A DNA stretch of 64,000 nucleotides, taken from assembly GCA_021502835.1 (NCBI GenBank), contig JAKFGP010000011.1, positions 72,476 to 136,475 of the forward strand, in the 5' to 3' direction. This stretch comes from Streptomyces thinghirensis (GTDB taxonomy: Bacteria > Actinomycetota > Actinomycetia > Streptomycetales > Streptomycetaceae). Positions 39,985 through 49,619 of the stretch are shown piece by piece. The translations under genes were made by a program, and so were the position numbers. Within the stretch, counting starts at the first letter, position 1. Every line of letters starts with the position of its first letter. The notes below the pieces were generated by a model that saw only the letters and a list, made by a program, of their open reading frames with translations, ran no database searches and was not told the DNA's origin.

Positions 39985-41640
39985 CTACTTGCCTTCCGGC
40001 AGCGGCTCCGGCTCGCACACCGTGCCGCTCTTCGGGAGTCTGCCGTCGAGCAGGTACGCGTGGACGGCGTCGCGCACGCGGGGTTCCCGCTGTCGAAGGC
40101 GCCGTGGCCCTCACCGTCGTAGGTCAGCTCGACGCCCACGCCCTTGCCGAGCCGCTCGGCCATGCGGGCGGCTCCCGCGTAGGGGGTGGCGGGGTCGCCG
40201 GTGTTGCCGACCAGGAGGATCGGGGGCGCGCCCGGCGCGCTTCACCTCCAGGTGCTCGGCCTCTCCGGCACCGGCCAGCCGGCGCAGGGAGGAGCGCGCT
40301 CCACGCCGGGCCCGGACCGAACAGGGCGACGCCTCGACGAACTCGGCCAGCCGGGCCGCACGTCCGCCGGGGGTGTAGCGGTCGCTGGAGTCGTCACCGA
40401 GCTGATGGCCCCTGAAGGCGTCGTTATCGTTGCTCTCGTCGGTTGCGTCGTCGGTGCTGTCGTCGTCGGTGTCGCCGCCGGAGCCGTGCTGTCCGGGCGC
40501 CTCCGCCAGGTCCAGCAAGGACATCGCCGTCGCCCCTGGTCACAGCCTCCGGGCCGACCAGGAGGGCGGGCCAGAGACTCTGGCTGTAGAGCAGGCCGAC
40601 GACGGCTTCGACGAGTTCGTCGCCGTCGAGTTCGCTCCCGTCCGGGTGGGCAGCGGAGCCTCGTCCAGGCCCGCCTCCAGCTCCACGGCGGCCGCCACGA
40701 TCGTCTCGGTGTCCTCGCCGAGCGTGCGGCGCTGTTCGACGCACCAGTCGGCGAAGTGCTCGAAGGCGAGCTGGAACCCTCCGGCCTGTCCGAGGGCCTC
40801 CTCCATCATGTCGTGGGTGGGGTCGACGACGCCGTCCAGGACGGCACGGCCGACGTTCTCGGGGAACAGGTGGGCGTACGCCGCCGAGTTGGGTGCCGTA
40901 CGAGATCCGAAGTAGTGGAGTTTCTCGTCGCCGAGGAGGTGCCGCATCAGGTCCATGTCCCGGGCGGCCTCGGTGGTGCCGACGTACAGGAGGACGTCGC
41001 CGGAGTTCTTCTCGCACGCCGCGGCAATCAACCGGTTCAGCTCGACCAGAGCGTCGGTCTCGTCGCCGCCGTCGTCGGGGGTCTCGTCGACCTCGTCCGC
41101 GGCCTCTTCGGCGGCGTCGGGGTCCAGGCAGCGCACGCCCCGGCTGTTGCCGACGCCCGCGGGTCGAAGCTCACCAGGTCGTACCGGGAGCGGAGCTTCT
41201 CGTAGTCCGAGGGCGAGGCCGGGCCGGGGCGGTGACTCCCGGAGCCGCCGGGGCCGCCGAAGTTGAAGAGCAGCGGAGCCGATCCGGTCGTCGGCGTCGC
41301 CGCCGGTGCGGGCCCGGATCAGTTCTATGCCGATCGACTCCCCGGAGGTTCTTCCAGTCCAGCGGCGCCTGCGCTGGTGGTGCACTGCCACCGGGTGCCG
41401 TCGGGGAGGGGTGCAGGGGCCTCGCCGCCTGCCCTGGATGGGAGGGGGCGGGGCAGTCCTGCCAGTTCAGGGTCTGCTTCCGGAAGCGGTTCTCGTCCTG
41501 TGCGCCGGTCGCCGTGCCGCCGCCGTCACCGGCCCGGCCGCCGTCCAGCGCGCCGTCGGCGCGCAGGCGGTCAGGGGGCGGGAGAGCGGGGTGGCGGTGG
41601 ACAGCAGGACGGCGGTGGATATCGCTCGTGCGGGGGGCAT
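39985..41640 (-). CDS. Secreted alpha/beta-hydrolase, tripeptidyl-aminopeptidase family
   Basis: From ATG 41640 a signal peptide-like start (ISTAVLLSTATPLSRPLTAC) with a possible lipobox. Then DENRFRKQTLNWQDCPAP and RGESIGIELIRARTGGDADD, the oxyanion region LLFNFGGPGGSGSH, YDLVSFDPRGVGNSRGVRCL, the Ser nucleophile in LHYFGISYGTQLGG, VYAHLFPENVGRAVLDGVVD, and a C-terminal TAP-like domain with ILLVGNTGDPATPYAGAARM (Asp) and ELTYDGEGHGAF (His). The catalytic triad is complete. Frame changes lie near 41385, 41260, 41165, 40895, 40620, 40330, 40235 and 40090. It resembles Streptomyces mycelium-associated tripeptidyl aminopeptidases. It lies convergent to the tRNA gene. Confidence 0.85.
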
Positions 41641-41750
41641 GGCCTCAGACTCCGGCGGGCCGTCCGGGGCGCGCGGCGTGGCGTCCATTCGGCGGAAACG
41701 GCCTCCGCCGGTGCCGGGCGAGGCCGTTTTCCAGGTGTTCCTAGGCTGGG

Positions 41751-43421
41751 TCAGGCGCGGTTGGCGCTCGACGGGCCGAAGAACTCGATCTCCGCGATGG
41801 CCACCTGCTTCTTCGCGGAGGCCGCGTGGGCCGACTCGATGGTGAAGCGGACCTTGGTGACCTCGCCGACGCGGAAGGGGCGCCGCTGGCCACCAGCGCC
41901 CTGGTCCAGGGTGAGGTCGCGGGTCGTGGTCCTGCCGTCCTTCGTCGTGATCGTCGCCTTCACCCGGTGCGGCAGCGCCGGCCATTTGGCTTGGTCGGGC
42001 TTGGTGGAGGTGCCCGGGGTGATGATCAGGTCCAGCAGACGGGTCGGCTCGGTGAAACTGACCTCGATCCACTCGCCCTGGCCGGACTGCGGATGCCCGG
42101 GCCCCACCGGGTGTTGCTGAGCTTGTCGATGAGGAACTCCGGCTTGTAGCCGGTGAAGGGCGTGAGGCCGTGATCCGGTCCGGAGAGACCGGGGCGCGCT
42201 TGGCGAAGTGGTCGCGGGTGGCCTGGACGCCGTCGGGGATGTAGACGAAGCCGAGGACCACCCAGGGTGATGACGACCAGGACGGTGATCCAGGTGCCGA
42301 TGCGGTCGAAGACGCGGCGGAGGCAGGGGCGGTCGCCGGCCCAGGGGGGTCTCCGCCGCGCCGGCCGCCGAGAGACGGCGCCACCAGGGGGCGGGCGCGG
42401 TGGTGTCCTCGCCGGTGCGGTCCAGGGCATCGCACAGCGCGCGCAGTAGTGGCGGTCGGGGCGGTTGGGGTGGAACACAAGGGCCCGGCGGGCCGTTGGC
42501 GATGTCCGGCTGGTGGGCGGGGCGCGGACTTGCGGGCCGGTCCGCGTCGGGGCGGCCGGGCAGCACGGGGGCGACGGCGGGGGCGGGGTGGGGCCGTGGG
42601 CCTCCGGGTCCGCGACGGGGACGAGGGAGGGAGCGGGCGCGGTCGGACATCGTGTCAGTGAGGGCGTTCGGGGGCGGGGCGGACGCCGTGGGTGGTGGGG
42701 GCGGTCTCGTCCGTGCCGGGGGTGCGGGGGGCCTCCGGCGGTGCGGGGGCTCTGGCGGTGTCGGAGTCTCCGGTGTTGCGGGCGTCTCCGGTGGTGCGGA
42801 GTTTCCGGTGCCGGAGTCTCCGGTGCTTGTGCTTCCGGTGGGGCCCGTGTTTCCGGCGGTCCCGGTGCTTCGGGCGGTGCTCGTGCTTTTGCCGGCCCCG
42901 TCCCCCGGAGGTGCGTGCGCTTCCGGTGGTGCCCGTCGGCCCGGTCGTTCCAGTGCCGCCGCTGGGAGAACCGGCAGTGCCGGAGGACGTGGCGGAGCCC
43001 GCGGAACGAGGCGGCACCTGTGGCGCCCCCGCGCCCCCGCGCCCGCGGTGCCGGCGACGCCCGCTGCACCGCGACACCTGCGGCGCCTGCCGCGCCTGCC
43101 GTCCCCGGCATGCTCCCGCCCCGGCCGCGTCCGTCGGGTGGCGTGGGTGGGGTACCACCGGGGTCTCCTCGGTGTCGTCGTCGTCCCGGGCGCCGGCGAT
43201 GGGCGTCGTGCGGTCGGTTCGGGCGGGGGGCACGCCCAGTACGCCGGCGGGGCCGGGGCGGGCGAAGGCGTCCCAGCCGGGCCCTGGTCGGGCGAGGAAG
43301 CCGCGGGCTGCGGGGTGCGGGTGCCGGCCTGGTCCCAGCCGGAGTACGGCACCGCACGCGTCGCAGAAGGACTGGCCCGGTTCCACGCGGGTTCCACCTC
43401 GGCGCAGTTCTGCGTGGTCAT
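41751..43421 (-). CDS. Zinc-ribbon / membrane / discoidin-like protein closing the CIS operon
   Basis: From ATG 43421 (MTTQNCAEVEPGQSFCDACG): a first zinc ribbon with paired cysteines, a long low-complexity Pro/Ala/Thr linker, then HPNRPDRHYCARC (second Cys-rich site), WWRRL, and one membrane helix WITVLVVITLVVLGFVYIPD. The outer part is a jelly-roll discoidin (F5/8-type) domain: FTGYKPEFLIDKLSNT, WWGPG, GEWIEVSFTEPTRLLDLIIT, PGTSTKPDQAKWPALPHRVK, and VRFTIESAHAASAKKQVAIA, EIEFFG. Frame changes lie near 43350, 42440-42340, 42265, 42170 and 42105. Its stop and upstream ATGA overlap place it in the CIS operon. It may dock the injection system at the membrane, but that is inference. Confidence 0.72.
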   Translation of the reverse strand: MTTQNCAEVEPAWNRASPSATRAVPYSGWDQAGTRTPQPAASSPDQGPAGTPSPAPAPPAYWACPPPEPTARRPSPAPGTTTTPRRPRWYPTHATRRTRPGREHAGDGRRGRRRRCRGAAGVAGTAGAGARGRHRCRLVPRAPPRPPALPVLPAAALERPGRRAPPEAHAPPGDGAGKSTSTARSTGTAGNTGPTGSTSTGDSGTGNSAPPETPATPETPTPPEPPHRRRPPAPPARTRPPPPPTASAPPPNALTDTMSDRARSLPRPRRGPGGPRPHPAPAVAPVLPGRPDADRPASPRPAHQPDIANGPPGPCVPPQPPRPPLLRALCDALDRTGEDTTAPAPWWRRLSAAGAAETPLGRRPPLPPPRLRPHRHLDHRPGRHHPGWSSASSTSPTASRPPATTSPSAPRSLRTGSRPHALHRLQAGVPHRQAQQHPVGPGHPQSGQGEWIEVSFTEPTRLLDLIITPGTSTKPDQAKWPALPHRVKATITTKDGRTTTRDLTLDQGAGGQRRPFRVGEVTKVRFTIESAHAASAKKQVAIAEIEFFGPSSANRA

Positions 43422-43988
43422 CTCCGGGGTCCGCGGAGGCGGTCACTTCGACCGTGTAGGGCATGTGGGCGGGGCGGGCGGCGGCCACGGAGGTGTCCAG
43501 GCGATGGGTGTCGGCCGGGGACGGGTCGGGCAGCCGCAGGTCGACGTGGAGGTGGGGGCGCGGGGTGCCGGGAACGGGCCGATCGGGCGGGCGTTCCAGG
43601 TCGGCGCCGCCGCTCTCGGTGATGTCGGGCTCGACGCCGAACGCCAGCCGTACCGCCTCGGACAGCCCGCGCCGGGCGGTGCCGCGTACACGGTGCAGGC
43701 GGGCGGCGGCGGCGACGGCGGGCGCGCAGCCGGTCCTCGGGTTCGGTGCCGTCGGTCTCGGCGCCGACCCAGGAGCCGAGCCACTGGGCGAAGTCGGCCG
43801 GGGTGAGGGCGGGTCGGCGTAGGTGTCCAGGCAGTCCAGGACGTTCAGGATCGGCGCGATGACGTCGTGGAGGCCGCCGACGAAACGCTGGGCGAGGTCG
43901 TCGTCGGCGGAGCGGCCGGCAGCATCGAGGCGATGGGCAGCGAGGACCCGAGACCGTCGACGGATCCCCGGTGGGACGCGGCCGTCAC
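43418..43988 (-). CDS. Phage tail protein I-like baseplate protein of the CIS
   Basis: GTG 43988 overlaps the stop of the baseplate J gene as GTGA. The corrected protein reads VTAASHRGSVDGLGSSLPIA, DDLAQRFVGGLHDVIAPILN, VLDCLDTYADPALTPADFAQ, WLGSWVGAETDGTEPEDRLR, ARVAAAARLHRVRGTARGLS, EAVRLAFGVEPDITESGGAD and ends PYTVEVTASADP. That is the tail-protein-I domain (TIGR02242 type): a baseplate component that bridges J-like proteins to the spike or fibre region. Frame changes occur near 43915, 43815, 43725 and 43605. The end at 43418 assumes an ATGA overlap with the next gene. Confidence 0.75.
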
Positions 43989-45951
43989 GCGCCGTCCCCG
44001 ATCACTCGGAGCCGGTGGTCGAAGGGAAGACCAGGGACGGGGGTTCGAGGTCGATGCGGTCGGTGGGGTCCCCGCGCTTGCCGGTGAGGGGGTCGGCGGG
44101 GTGCAGGACGACGTCGTCGACGAGTTCCACGCCGGGGACGCGCTGCAGCACGGCGAGGACCTCGCCGGTCTGCACGGGGCGGCCGAAGGGCCGCGCCCTT
44201 GCCGTCCGCGCCGCCGGTGAGCGGGTCGAGGTGGCAGGTAGGTTCGTCGTGGGCCTGGCGGCGTACGCGGTCGGTGTCGACGCCGCCGGGAGGCGTGGAC
44301 CGTGGCGACGACGGTGACGCCCCTGGTAGTAGGGCGGGCCGACGGCCAGGCGGGGTGCCGATGAGGCGGCGTTCGTCGAGGTGGCGGGTGATGCGGCCCA
44401 GGAGGGCGTCGCCGGGGACGAGTTGTTCGAAGCGGAGCCGGCCGCCGGGGTCGGGGACGGCCTGGGGGACGACCAGGACGCGGACGGCGTAGGCGCCGTG
44501 CTCGCCCTCCTTGCCCTCCGGGCAGGTGATGCGGGCGGTCTCGGGGGCGGCGCGGCGGGCGAGTTCCTCGTAGTCGCGCAGGGTGACGGCGCGTTCCTGG
44601 AGCGCGGAGCGTGATCGGCGCCCGGGCTTCGCCTCCTCGACGGTCTCGCCGTCGAGCGCCACCCGCGGGCGGCCTCGCGGTTGACGACCTCGGAGACGTA
44701 CGGGATGGACGTGCGCAGCACCTATTTACGGCTTGCCGCGGGCCACGTTGCCGGCCCTGCCGCCGCCGGTGCGGTAGCGGCGGGCGCGGATGACGGCGCC
44801 CTTTGGGGCGACGGTGCCGTACTGGCGCAGGGTGCCGTCGGGTTCGCGGACGGCGGGGCCGAAGGCGATCTGGCCGGTGGCGGCGTCGAGGGTGATGTGG
44901 TGGTCGTCGGGGCCGGAGCCCGCGAAGTGCGGGACGACCTGCCAGTCCTGCCAGCCGTCCCGGCGGCGGTCTGGAGCAGGACGGGCGGGTCGTCGGCGAC
45001 GACGGGGGCGTGTTCGAGCCGCAGCCGCTGGCCGGGCAGGCCGGTGGACTCGCCGAGGGCCTCGTCGTGGACGGTCTCGGCGTGGACGGTGCCGGTGGTG
45101 CCGCCGATGGTGTACGCCTCGGCGGAGTGGATGGTCGGCGAGGTCGTTAAGAACGGCTGGCCGGGCAGCGGCTCGGTGACCCGGCAGCGGATCCAGCCGG
45201 CCTCGTGGCCGCCGTTGCGGGACAGGACGTGGCCGCCGGGTATGTGGAGCACGATGTCGCCGGGCCGGTTGAGGCCGCCGGTGCCGTCCCGGTCGACCTC
45301 GCAGGGCTGCCAGCCGTCCTCGGTCCAGGCCTCCCAGGCCAGGGGGCGGCTGCCGGGGGTCGACGCCGACACCGTCGACGCGGCTGTCGAGTTCCAGGGC
45401 GAGCGCGCAGTGCGGGGTGGCGTTGGTGAGGCCGATGAGCATGCAGTCGCCGGGGGCCGGGGCCTCCGAGAAGCACAGCAGGTCCTTGCCCTCGGCCAGG
45501 TCCGTGGTCCGGTCGGTGACGGCTTCGCCGCTGTGCTGCACCACCAGGCGGCCCAGCTCGCACGGTACGACGGTCAGGTCGCGCTCGGTGGCAACACGAC
45601 GGCCTCGTCCCGTTCGGTGCGCAGGGTGGCGACCTCGGTGCCGACCGGGACCAGGATCGCGTCCTCCTGCGGCGCGGACAGCCAGAAGGTGACGTCCGTG
45701 CGGGCGGCGGACGGCGGGAAGAGGGTGATGCCGACCAGGTCGAGGAAGGCGAGGTGGTTCTTCTCCGGGACCCGGTTGAGCCGGTAGACGATCTGGTCGG
45801 CCATGTGGGCGACCGTCTCGACGAGGGTGACGCCGGGGTCGGAGACGTTGTGGTCGGTCCACTCCGGGGCGCGCTGCTGGATGTAGCGCTTGGCGTCGTC
45901 GACGAACTGCTGGAAGCGGCGGTCGTCGAGGTTGGGGGAGGGCAGGGACAT
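43985..45951 (-). CDS. Baseplate J-like wedge protein of the CIS
   Basis: From ATG 45951 (MSLPSPNLDDRRFQQFVDDA, KRYIQQRAPEWTDHNVSDPG, VTLVETVAHMADQIVYRLNR). The N-terminus is the signature of putative baseplate assembly proteins of contractile systems. It continues DVTFWLSAPQEDAILVPVGT, VVPCELGRLVVQHSGEAVTD, WIRCRVTEPLPGQPFL, HHITLDAATGQIAFGPAVRE, IPYVSEVVNREAARGGVDGE, VTLRDYEELARRAAPETARI, LVPGDALLGRITRHLDERRL and ends FDHRLRVIGDGA. About 650 residues. Frame changes exist near 45590, 45350, 44970, 44720, 44680, 44610, 44350, 44305, 44235, 44190 and 44030. It forms the wedge joining hub and sheath. Confidence 0.8.
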
Positions 45952-46412
45952 CAGCGATCGCTTTCGGGAGAGCCCGTCGGGCTCAAGGGGCCGGCCGTAC
46001 CGTCGGGGAGGTCCGGCTCGTCGTGGGAGGGGATGACGTAGAACGGGAAGACCAGGCTGCGCGGGTTGTTGGTGCCGCGGATCGAGTAGCGGACGTCGAT
46101 GTAGAGGACGCTCTGGTCGTCACCGGCGGTGACCTCGACCTCGTGGACCTCGATGCGCGGCTCCCAGCGGTCCAGGCTGGTGTACACCTCGTGCTGGATC
46201 CGCCCGGCGGTCTGCTCGTTGACCGGGGCGAAGACGAGGTCGTGGATGGCGCAGCCGAACTCGAGCCGCATCGGCCGCTCGCCCGGGGCGGTGGCCAGGA
46301 CCAGCTGCATGGCCTCCTCGATCTCCCGCTCGCCGCTGACCAGGGCGATGCCGCCGGTGGGCCCGATGCGCAGGGGGAACGACCAGCCGGAGCCGACGAA
46401 CTGTTCGGCCAT
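45951..46412 (-). CDS. GPW/gp25 baseplate protein of the CIS
   Basis: Intact 153-residue frame. It reads MAEQFVGSGWSFPLRIGPTG, ISLVSGEREIEEAMQLVL-like start (GIALVSGEREIEEAMQLVLA), TAPGERPMRLEFGCAIHDLV, FAPVNEQTAGRIQHEVYTSL, DRWEPRIEVHEVEVTAGDDQ and SVLYIDVRYSIRGTNNPRSL. The GERPM and EFGC-IHDLVF motifs and EPRIEV are diagnostic of the gp25/GPW family, a baseplate wedge component that starts sheath assembly. A TGATG overlap couples it to the J-like gene. Confidence 0.92.
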   Translation of the reverse strand: MAEQFVGSGWSFPLRIGPTGGIALVSGEREIEEAMQLVLATAPGERPMRLEFGCAIHDLVFAPVNEQTAGRIQHEVYTSLDRWEPRIEVHEVEVTAGDDQSVLYIDVRYSIRGTNNPRSLVFPFYVIPSHDEPDLPDGTAGPLSPTGSPESDR

Positions 46413-46487
46413 CAGGGGCCTCCTGCCTTCCCGTTTCCTTGTGCCGGCGAACCCTGTGAACCGGGGGGCGTCGGCGCGGTCGTCCGG

Positions 46488-46764
46488 TCATCCGAAGGGG
46501 TACTTGATCTCGTTGACGAAGAAGCCGCCGTACAGGTCGAGCTTGGCGCCGGTGATCTTCGTGTTGACGCGGTGATCGTCGCCAGGCCCGTGGCGGTGAG
46601 GTCGCGGCGCCGGTCGACGTCGAGGTTCAGGGCGCCGCCCAGCGCGTTCACCGCGACCACGCCGCCGAGCGACTTGAGGTTGACGATGCCCCCTTGCCCT
46701 CCAGGGTGAGCGGTCCGCCACTCCTGATCGTCACCGACCGGCGGCCTTCGAGCGTGAGGTTCAT
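46488..46764 (-). CDS. Small CIS protein next to the spike gene
   Basis: ATG 46764 overlaps the stop of the VgrG-like gene (ATGA). After corrections near 46690 and 46575 it reads MNLTLEGRRSVTIRSGGPLT, LEGKGGIVNLKSLGGVVAVN, ALGGALNLDVDRRRDLTATG, then NTKITGAKLDLYGGFFVNEI, KYPFG. About 92 residues, with alternating polar and hydrophobic residues that suggest a short beta-helix like the C-terminus of gp5/VgrG spikes. It could be a spike tip or spike extension. I do not recognise it as a PAAR protein. Confidence 0.7.
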
Positions 46765-48407
46765 GCCCCGCCTCCACCGACAACCGAGCGGCTGCCGGTG
46801 ATGCTGACCGAGCCCGCGCTGTCGACGGTGATCTCGGTCTTGGTGCGGTCGAGGTTGATGGTCAGCCTGTCGTTCCCGCTGGCGATCCGGACGCCCTGTT
46901 TGCGTCCGCCGGTCCGCTGGCTGAGCAGGTCGACGCGGTTGCCCTGGCGGTCGGACAGGGTGTGCCGGACGGCCTTCTTCTTCAGGCCGTCGTGCAGCGG
47001 GACGTCGACCTTGGTCGGCAGGTCCCGGCCGTTGTAGAAACCCGCCGATCACGAACGGGTGGTCCAGCGCCCCCGGTCGAAGGCCACCAGCACCTCGTCG
47101 CCGACGTCCATGGGGAAGACGCCGCCGCCGCCCACTCCGCCCAGCTGCACGCTGCGCGCCCAGTCGCTGACGTAGGGTGTCGTCCAGCCACGGGAACTGG
47201 AGCTTGACCCTGCCCTGCTTGAGCGGGTCCTGTACGTCGGTGACGATGGCGTTGGCGACGCTGGGCAGCCGGGCCGCGCTCGCGGGGTCCGCGCCACCGC
47301 CGCCGCCCGAGGCCAGCCCGTACAGGGAACGCCACTGGCGTCCGCTGACCGTGATCCAGGACTGGTAGCCCTCGCTGTCGCCGGAAGTGGTGGCGTACGG
47401 AGGTGACGGTGTACTTGCCCTCGAAGGGCTTGCCGACGTCGCTGAGCGCCACGGGCACGCCGGGCCGCAGGTCGGGGCTGCCCTTCACCGCGACCTCCAG
47501 TTCGGCGAAGGAGGACGTGACGTCGGCGGCGAGGGACTGCGCCGCGTGCCAGGACCTCGTCCTGCTTGTCGTAGGGGTTGTCGGTCTCGACGAGCTTGGC
47601 GGCCTTGAACTGCCGGCGGCCTCACCCGGTGTGGAGCCGATGGTGACGCCCGGATCGGTCTCGCGGGCGCGAGTTCGGTGATCTTCTTTCTTGGTGGTGA
47701 CGTTCCAGCCGCGCGACTCGACCTTGCCGACCTGGTCGGCGGCGGTCACCGCGGCCCCGCAGCCGCATGATGTCGTGGCGGGCCTGGAGGACGAAGGCGC
47801 TCTTGTCGCCGTCCGTATTCGGGGAGGGCGCGCCGGCCGACGGGTTCGGCTTGACGAACCGGAACTTCCCCTTGGCGTCCACGGACATCACCATGTTGTT
47901 CTCGTCGGCGAGCCGGGCCAGGAAGTCCCAGTCGGTGACGTTGGACTGGCTGATGAACCCGTACGCGCCCTTCGTCGGCTGGATCCGGCCGATGGACAGG
48001 CCGTCCATGGCGGCGAGTTTGCGGGCGATGTCGGAGGCCTTCTGGTTGCGGTACGCGGCCACCCGGCGCTGGCGCATCATGCGGTGCCCGAAGTCGTAGC
48101 CAGCGGATCACGGTGTAGCTGCCGGTGCCGTCGTAGTCGGCCTCCATGGCGGTGACCTCGCCGGTCAGCAGGGGTTTGCCGACGCCCTAGCCGTCGGCCA
48201 CCGGGGTGATCACCACCCGGGTGCCGAACTGCACGTTCAGCTTGCCGAGGACCAGGTGGTCGGGGTCGCGGAAGGTGAGGCGGAAGGCGCGGGCACGCCG
48301 ATGCCCTGGTCGACCCAGCCGTCGACGAGCATCAGGGCGATGTCGTCGGGCAGCTTCGCGGCGCCGATCCGGACCTGGACGATGCTGGAGAACGCGGGAC
48401 GCACCAT
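46761..48407 (-). CDS. VgrG-like spike/hub protein of the CIS
   Basis: From ATG 48407: MVRPAFSSIVQVRIGAAKLP, DDIALMLVDGWVDQGIGVP, FRLTFRDPDHLVLGKLNVQF, GTRVVITPVADG, LLTGEVTAMEADYDGTGSYT. The gp27-like hub continues AAYRNQKASDIARKLAAMDG, FISQSNVTDWDFLARLADEN, NMVMSVDAKGKFRFVKPNPS. The gp5 OB-fold reads PSVANAIVTDVQDPLKQGRV, KLQFPWLDD, SDWARSVQLGGVGGGGVFPM, DVGDEVLVAFDRG, HPFVIGGFYNGRDLP. The end is beta-helical (TINLDRTKTEITVDSAGSVS, ITGSRSVVGGGGA). An in-frame TAG at 48187-48189 after VADG is probably an error. Frame changes lie near 48295, 48105, 47750, 47690, 47620, 47550, 47395 and 47050. Confidence 0.87.
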
Positions 48408-49132
48408 CAGTGCGGCACCTCCTCGGCGGCGGGCAGCATGAGTTCGGTGCCGGACGGCAGGTGGGACGGGTCGTCGATGCCGTTGGCCTCGGCGATCGCC
48501 CGCCACGCGTTGGCGCTGCCGTACTCCCGCCAGGCCAGCGACTGCAGCGAAGTCGCCCGCGACGACCCGGTGCACGCGCTGGGCGGTGAGCGCGCCGGAG
48601 GTCGGGTTCTGCCCCCGGGTCGGGCCGGGGATCTCGACCAGGTGCACCTGGCAGGTGGCCGGATGGGGATGCCGGTGGTGCCGAAGAGGGTGTACGACGC
48701 CTCGATGGACGCGACGTACGCGGTGAACCGGGCCGTGGAGAACGACCCCCACTCGAAAACCACCCAGGGCGGCGACGGCTGGTCCGAGGCGAGGCTCTTG
48801 GCGGTCACCTCGCAGCAGCGCAGCAGCGACTCGACCTTCTTCAGCACCGTGTTGCCGCCCGGCTTGGTGGAGGAGTCCAGGAAGATCTCCAGGGTCATCT
48901 CCCGCGGCTCGGCACCCATGAACTGCGGCTTGGCGGCCTTCCGCACGGCCGCCGTCGGCGTCGCCGTCCACTGGGTCCGCTGGGTGAGGGACGAAGCTGC
49001 GCCGGGTTGAACTCGAAAGCCGAACGTACGCATCAGCGCACCGGGTGTGGTGGTCGTGCCGGTGGGCGGCTCGTGGATGGCGAGGTTGGCGCGTACGAGG
49101 CTCTTGCCGGCGCCCTTGCCGCTCTTTGCCAT
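48407..49132 (-). CDS. LysM-domain baseplate protein of the CIS (gp53-like)
   Basis: From ATG 49132 (MAKSGKGAGKSLVRANLAIH, EPPTGTTTTPGALMRTFGFR). The N-domain has FRVQPGAASSLTQRTQWTAT, QFMGAEPREMTLEIFLDSST, NTVLKKVESLLRCCEVTAKS, PSPPWVVFEWGSFSTARFTA and YVASIEASYTLFGTTGIPIR, the pattern shared by gp53/tail-assembly proteins. The C-terminal LysM is HRVVAGDSLQSLAWREYGSA, NAWRAIAEANGIDDPSHLPS, GTELMLPAAE. Frame changes near 48660 and 48555. The stop overlaps the VgrG start (TGATG). It joins the hub to the tube. Confidence 0.85.
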   Translation of the reverse strand: MAKSGKGAGKSLVRANLAIHEPPTGTTTTPGALMRTFGFRVQPGAASSLTQRTQWTATPTAAVRKAAKPQFMGAEPREMTLEIFLDSSTKPGGNTVLKKVESLLRCCEVTAKSLASDQPSPPWVVFEWGSFSTARFTAYVASIEASYTLFGTTGIPIRPPARCTWSRSPARPGGRTRPPARSPPSACTGSSRATSLQSLAWREYGSANAWRAIAEANGIDDPSHLPSGTELMLPAAEEVPH

Positions 49133-49159
49133 GGGTCTTCCTCCTGCTCCGCGGCGCCG

Positions 49160-49583
49160 TCAGTCGGTGAAGCCGTGGTGGGTGATTTCCAGGACCTCGT
49201 TCGCCACGGCCGGGTTGCCGGGGTCGAGGCTGGGGCCCTGCCAGCTGACGGGCAGTACGTCGATCAGCCCCCAGCGGGCGACCAGCGACCCGTCCGCGCG
49301 CAGGGCGGAGATCTGCGCGGTCGGCCGCTTGATCCCCGTCTGGACGGGAGGAGATCCACTTGGCGACCTTGGTCGTGTCCGGGGTGAGGGGGGCGGGTCA
49401 GCCGGATGTTGGAGAAGGAGACGCGGGTGGGCAGTTGCCACACGAACCCGTTGTTGCCGCCCTCCTGGCGCTGCTCGATCTCCACCTGGGACGACAGGCC
49501 TTCGCACCCGTTCCAGTACCCGAGGCTCTCGCCGTCGATGGTGAGGGTGAACCAGATGGTGGAGCCGGGTCCTGGCGGGGCAT
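49160..49583 (-). CDS. Second tube-like protein of the CIS
   Basis: From ATG 49583 (MPRQDPAPTIWFTLTIDGES): LGYWNGCEGLSSQVEIEQRQ, EGGNNGFVWQLPTRVSFSNI, RLTRPLTPDTTKVAKWISS, then, after a shift near 49350, TGIKRPTAQISALRADGSLV, ARWGLIDVLPVSWQGPSLDP, GNPAVANEVLEITHHGFTD. The E-x-GLSS-VE-EQRQEGG and IRLTRPLTPDT motifs are those of contractile tail tube proteins, and the C-terminus is the conserved LEI-HHGF. About 140 residues. Being near the baseplate genes, it may be the tube-initiator variant rather than the main tube. Confidence 0.87.
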
Positions 49584-49619
49584 CGGGGGTGGGCCTTTCT
49601 GTCGGGCGGGGCAGGTGCG

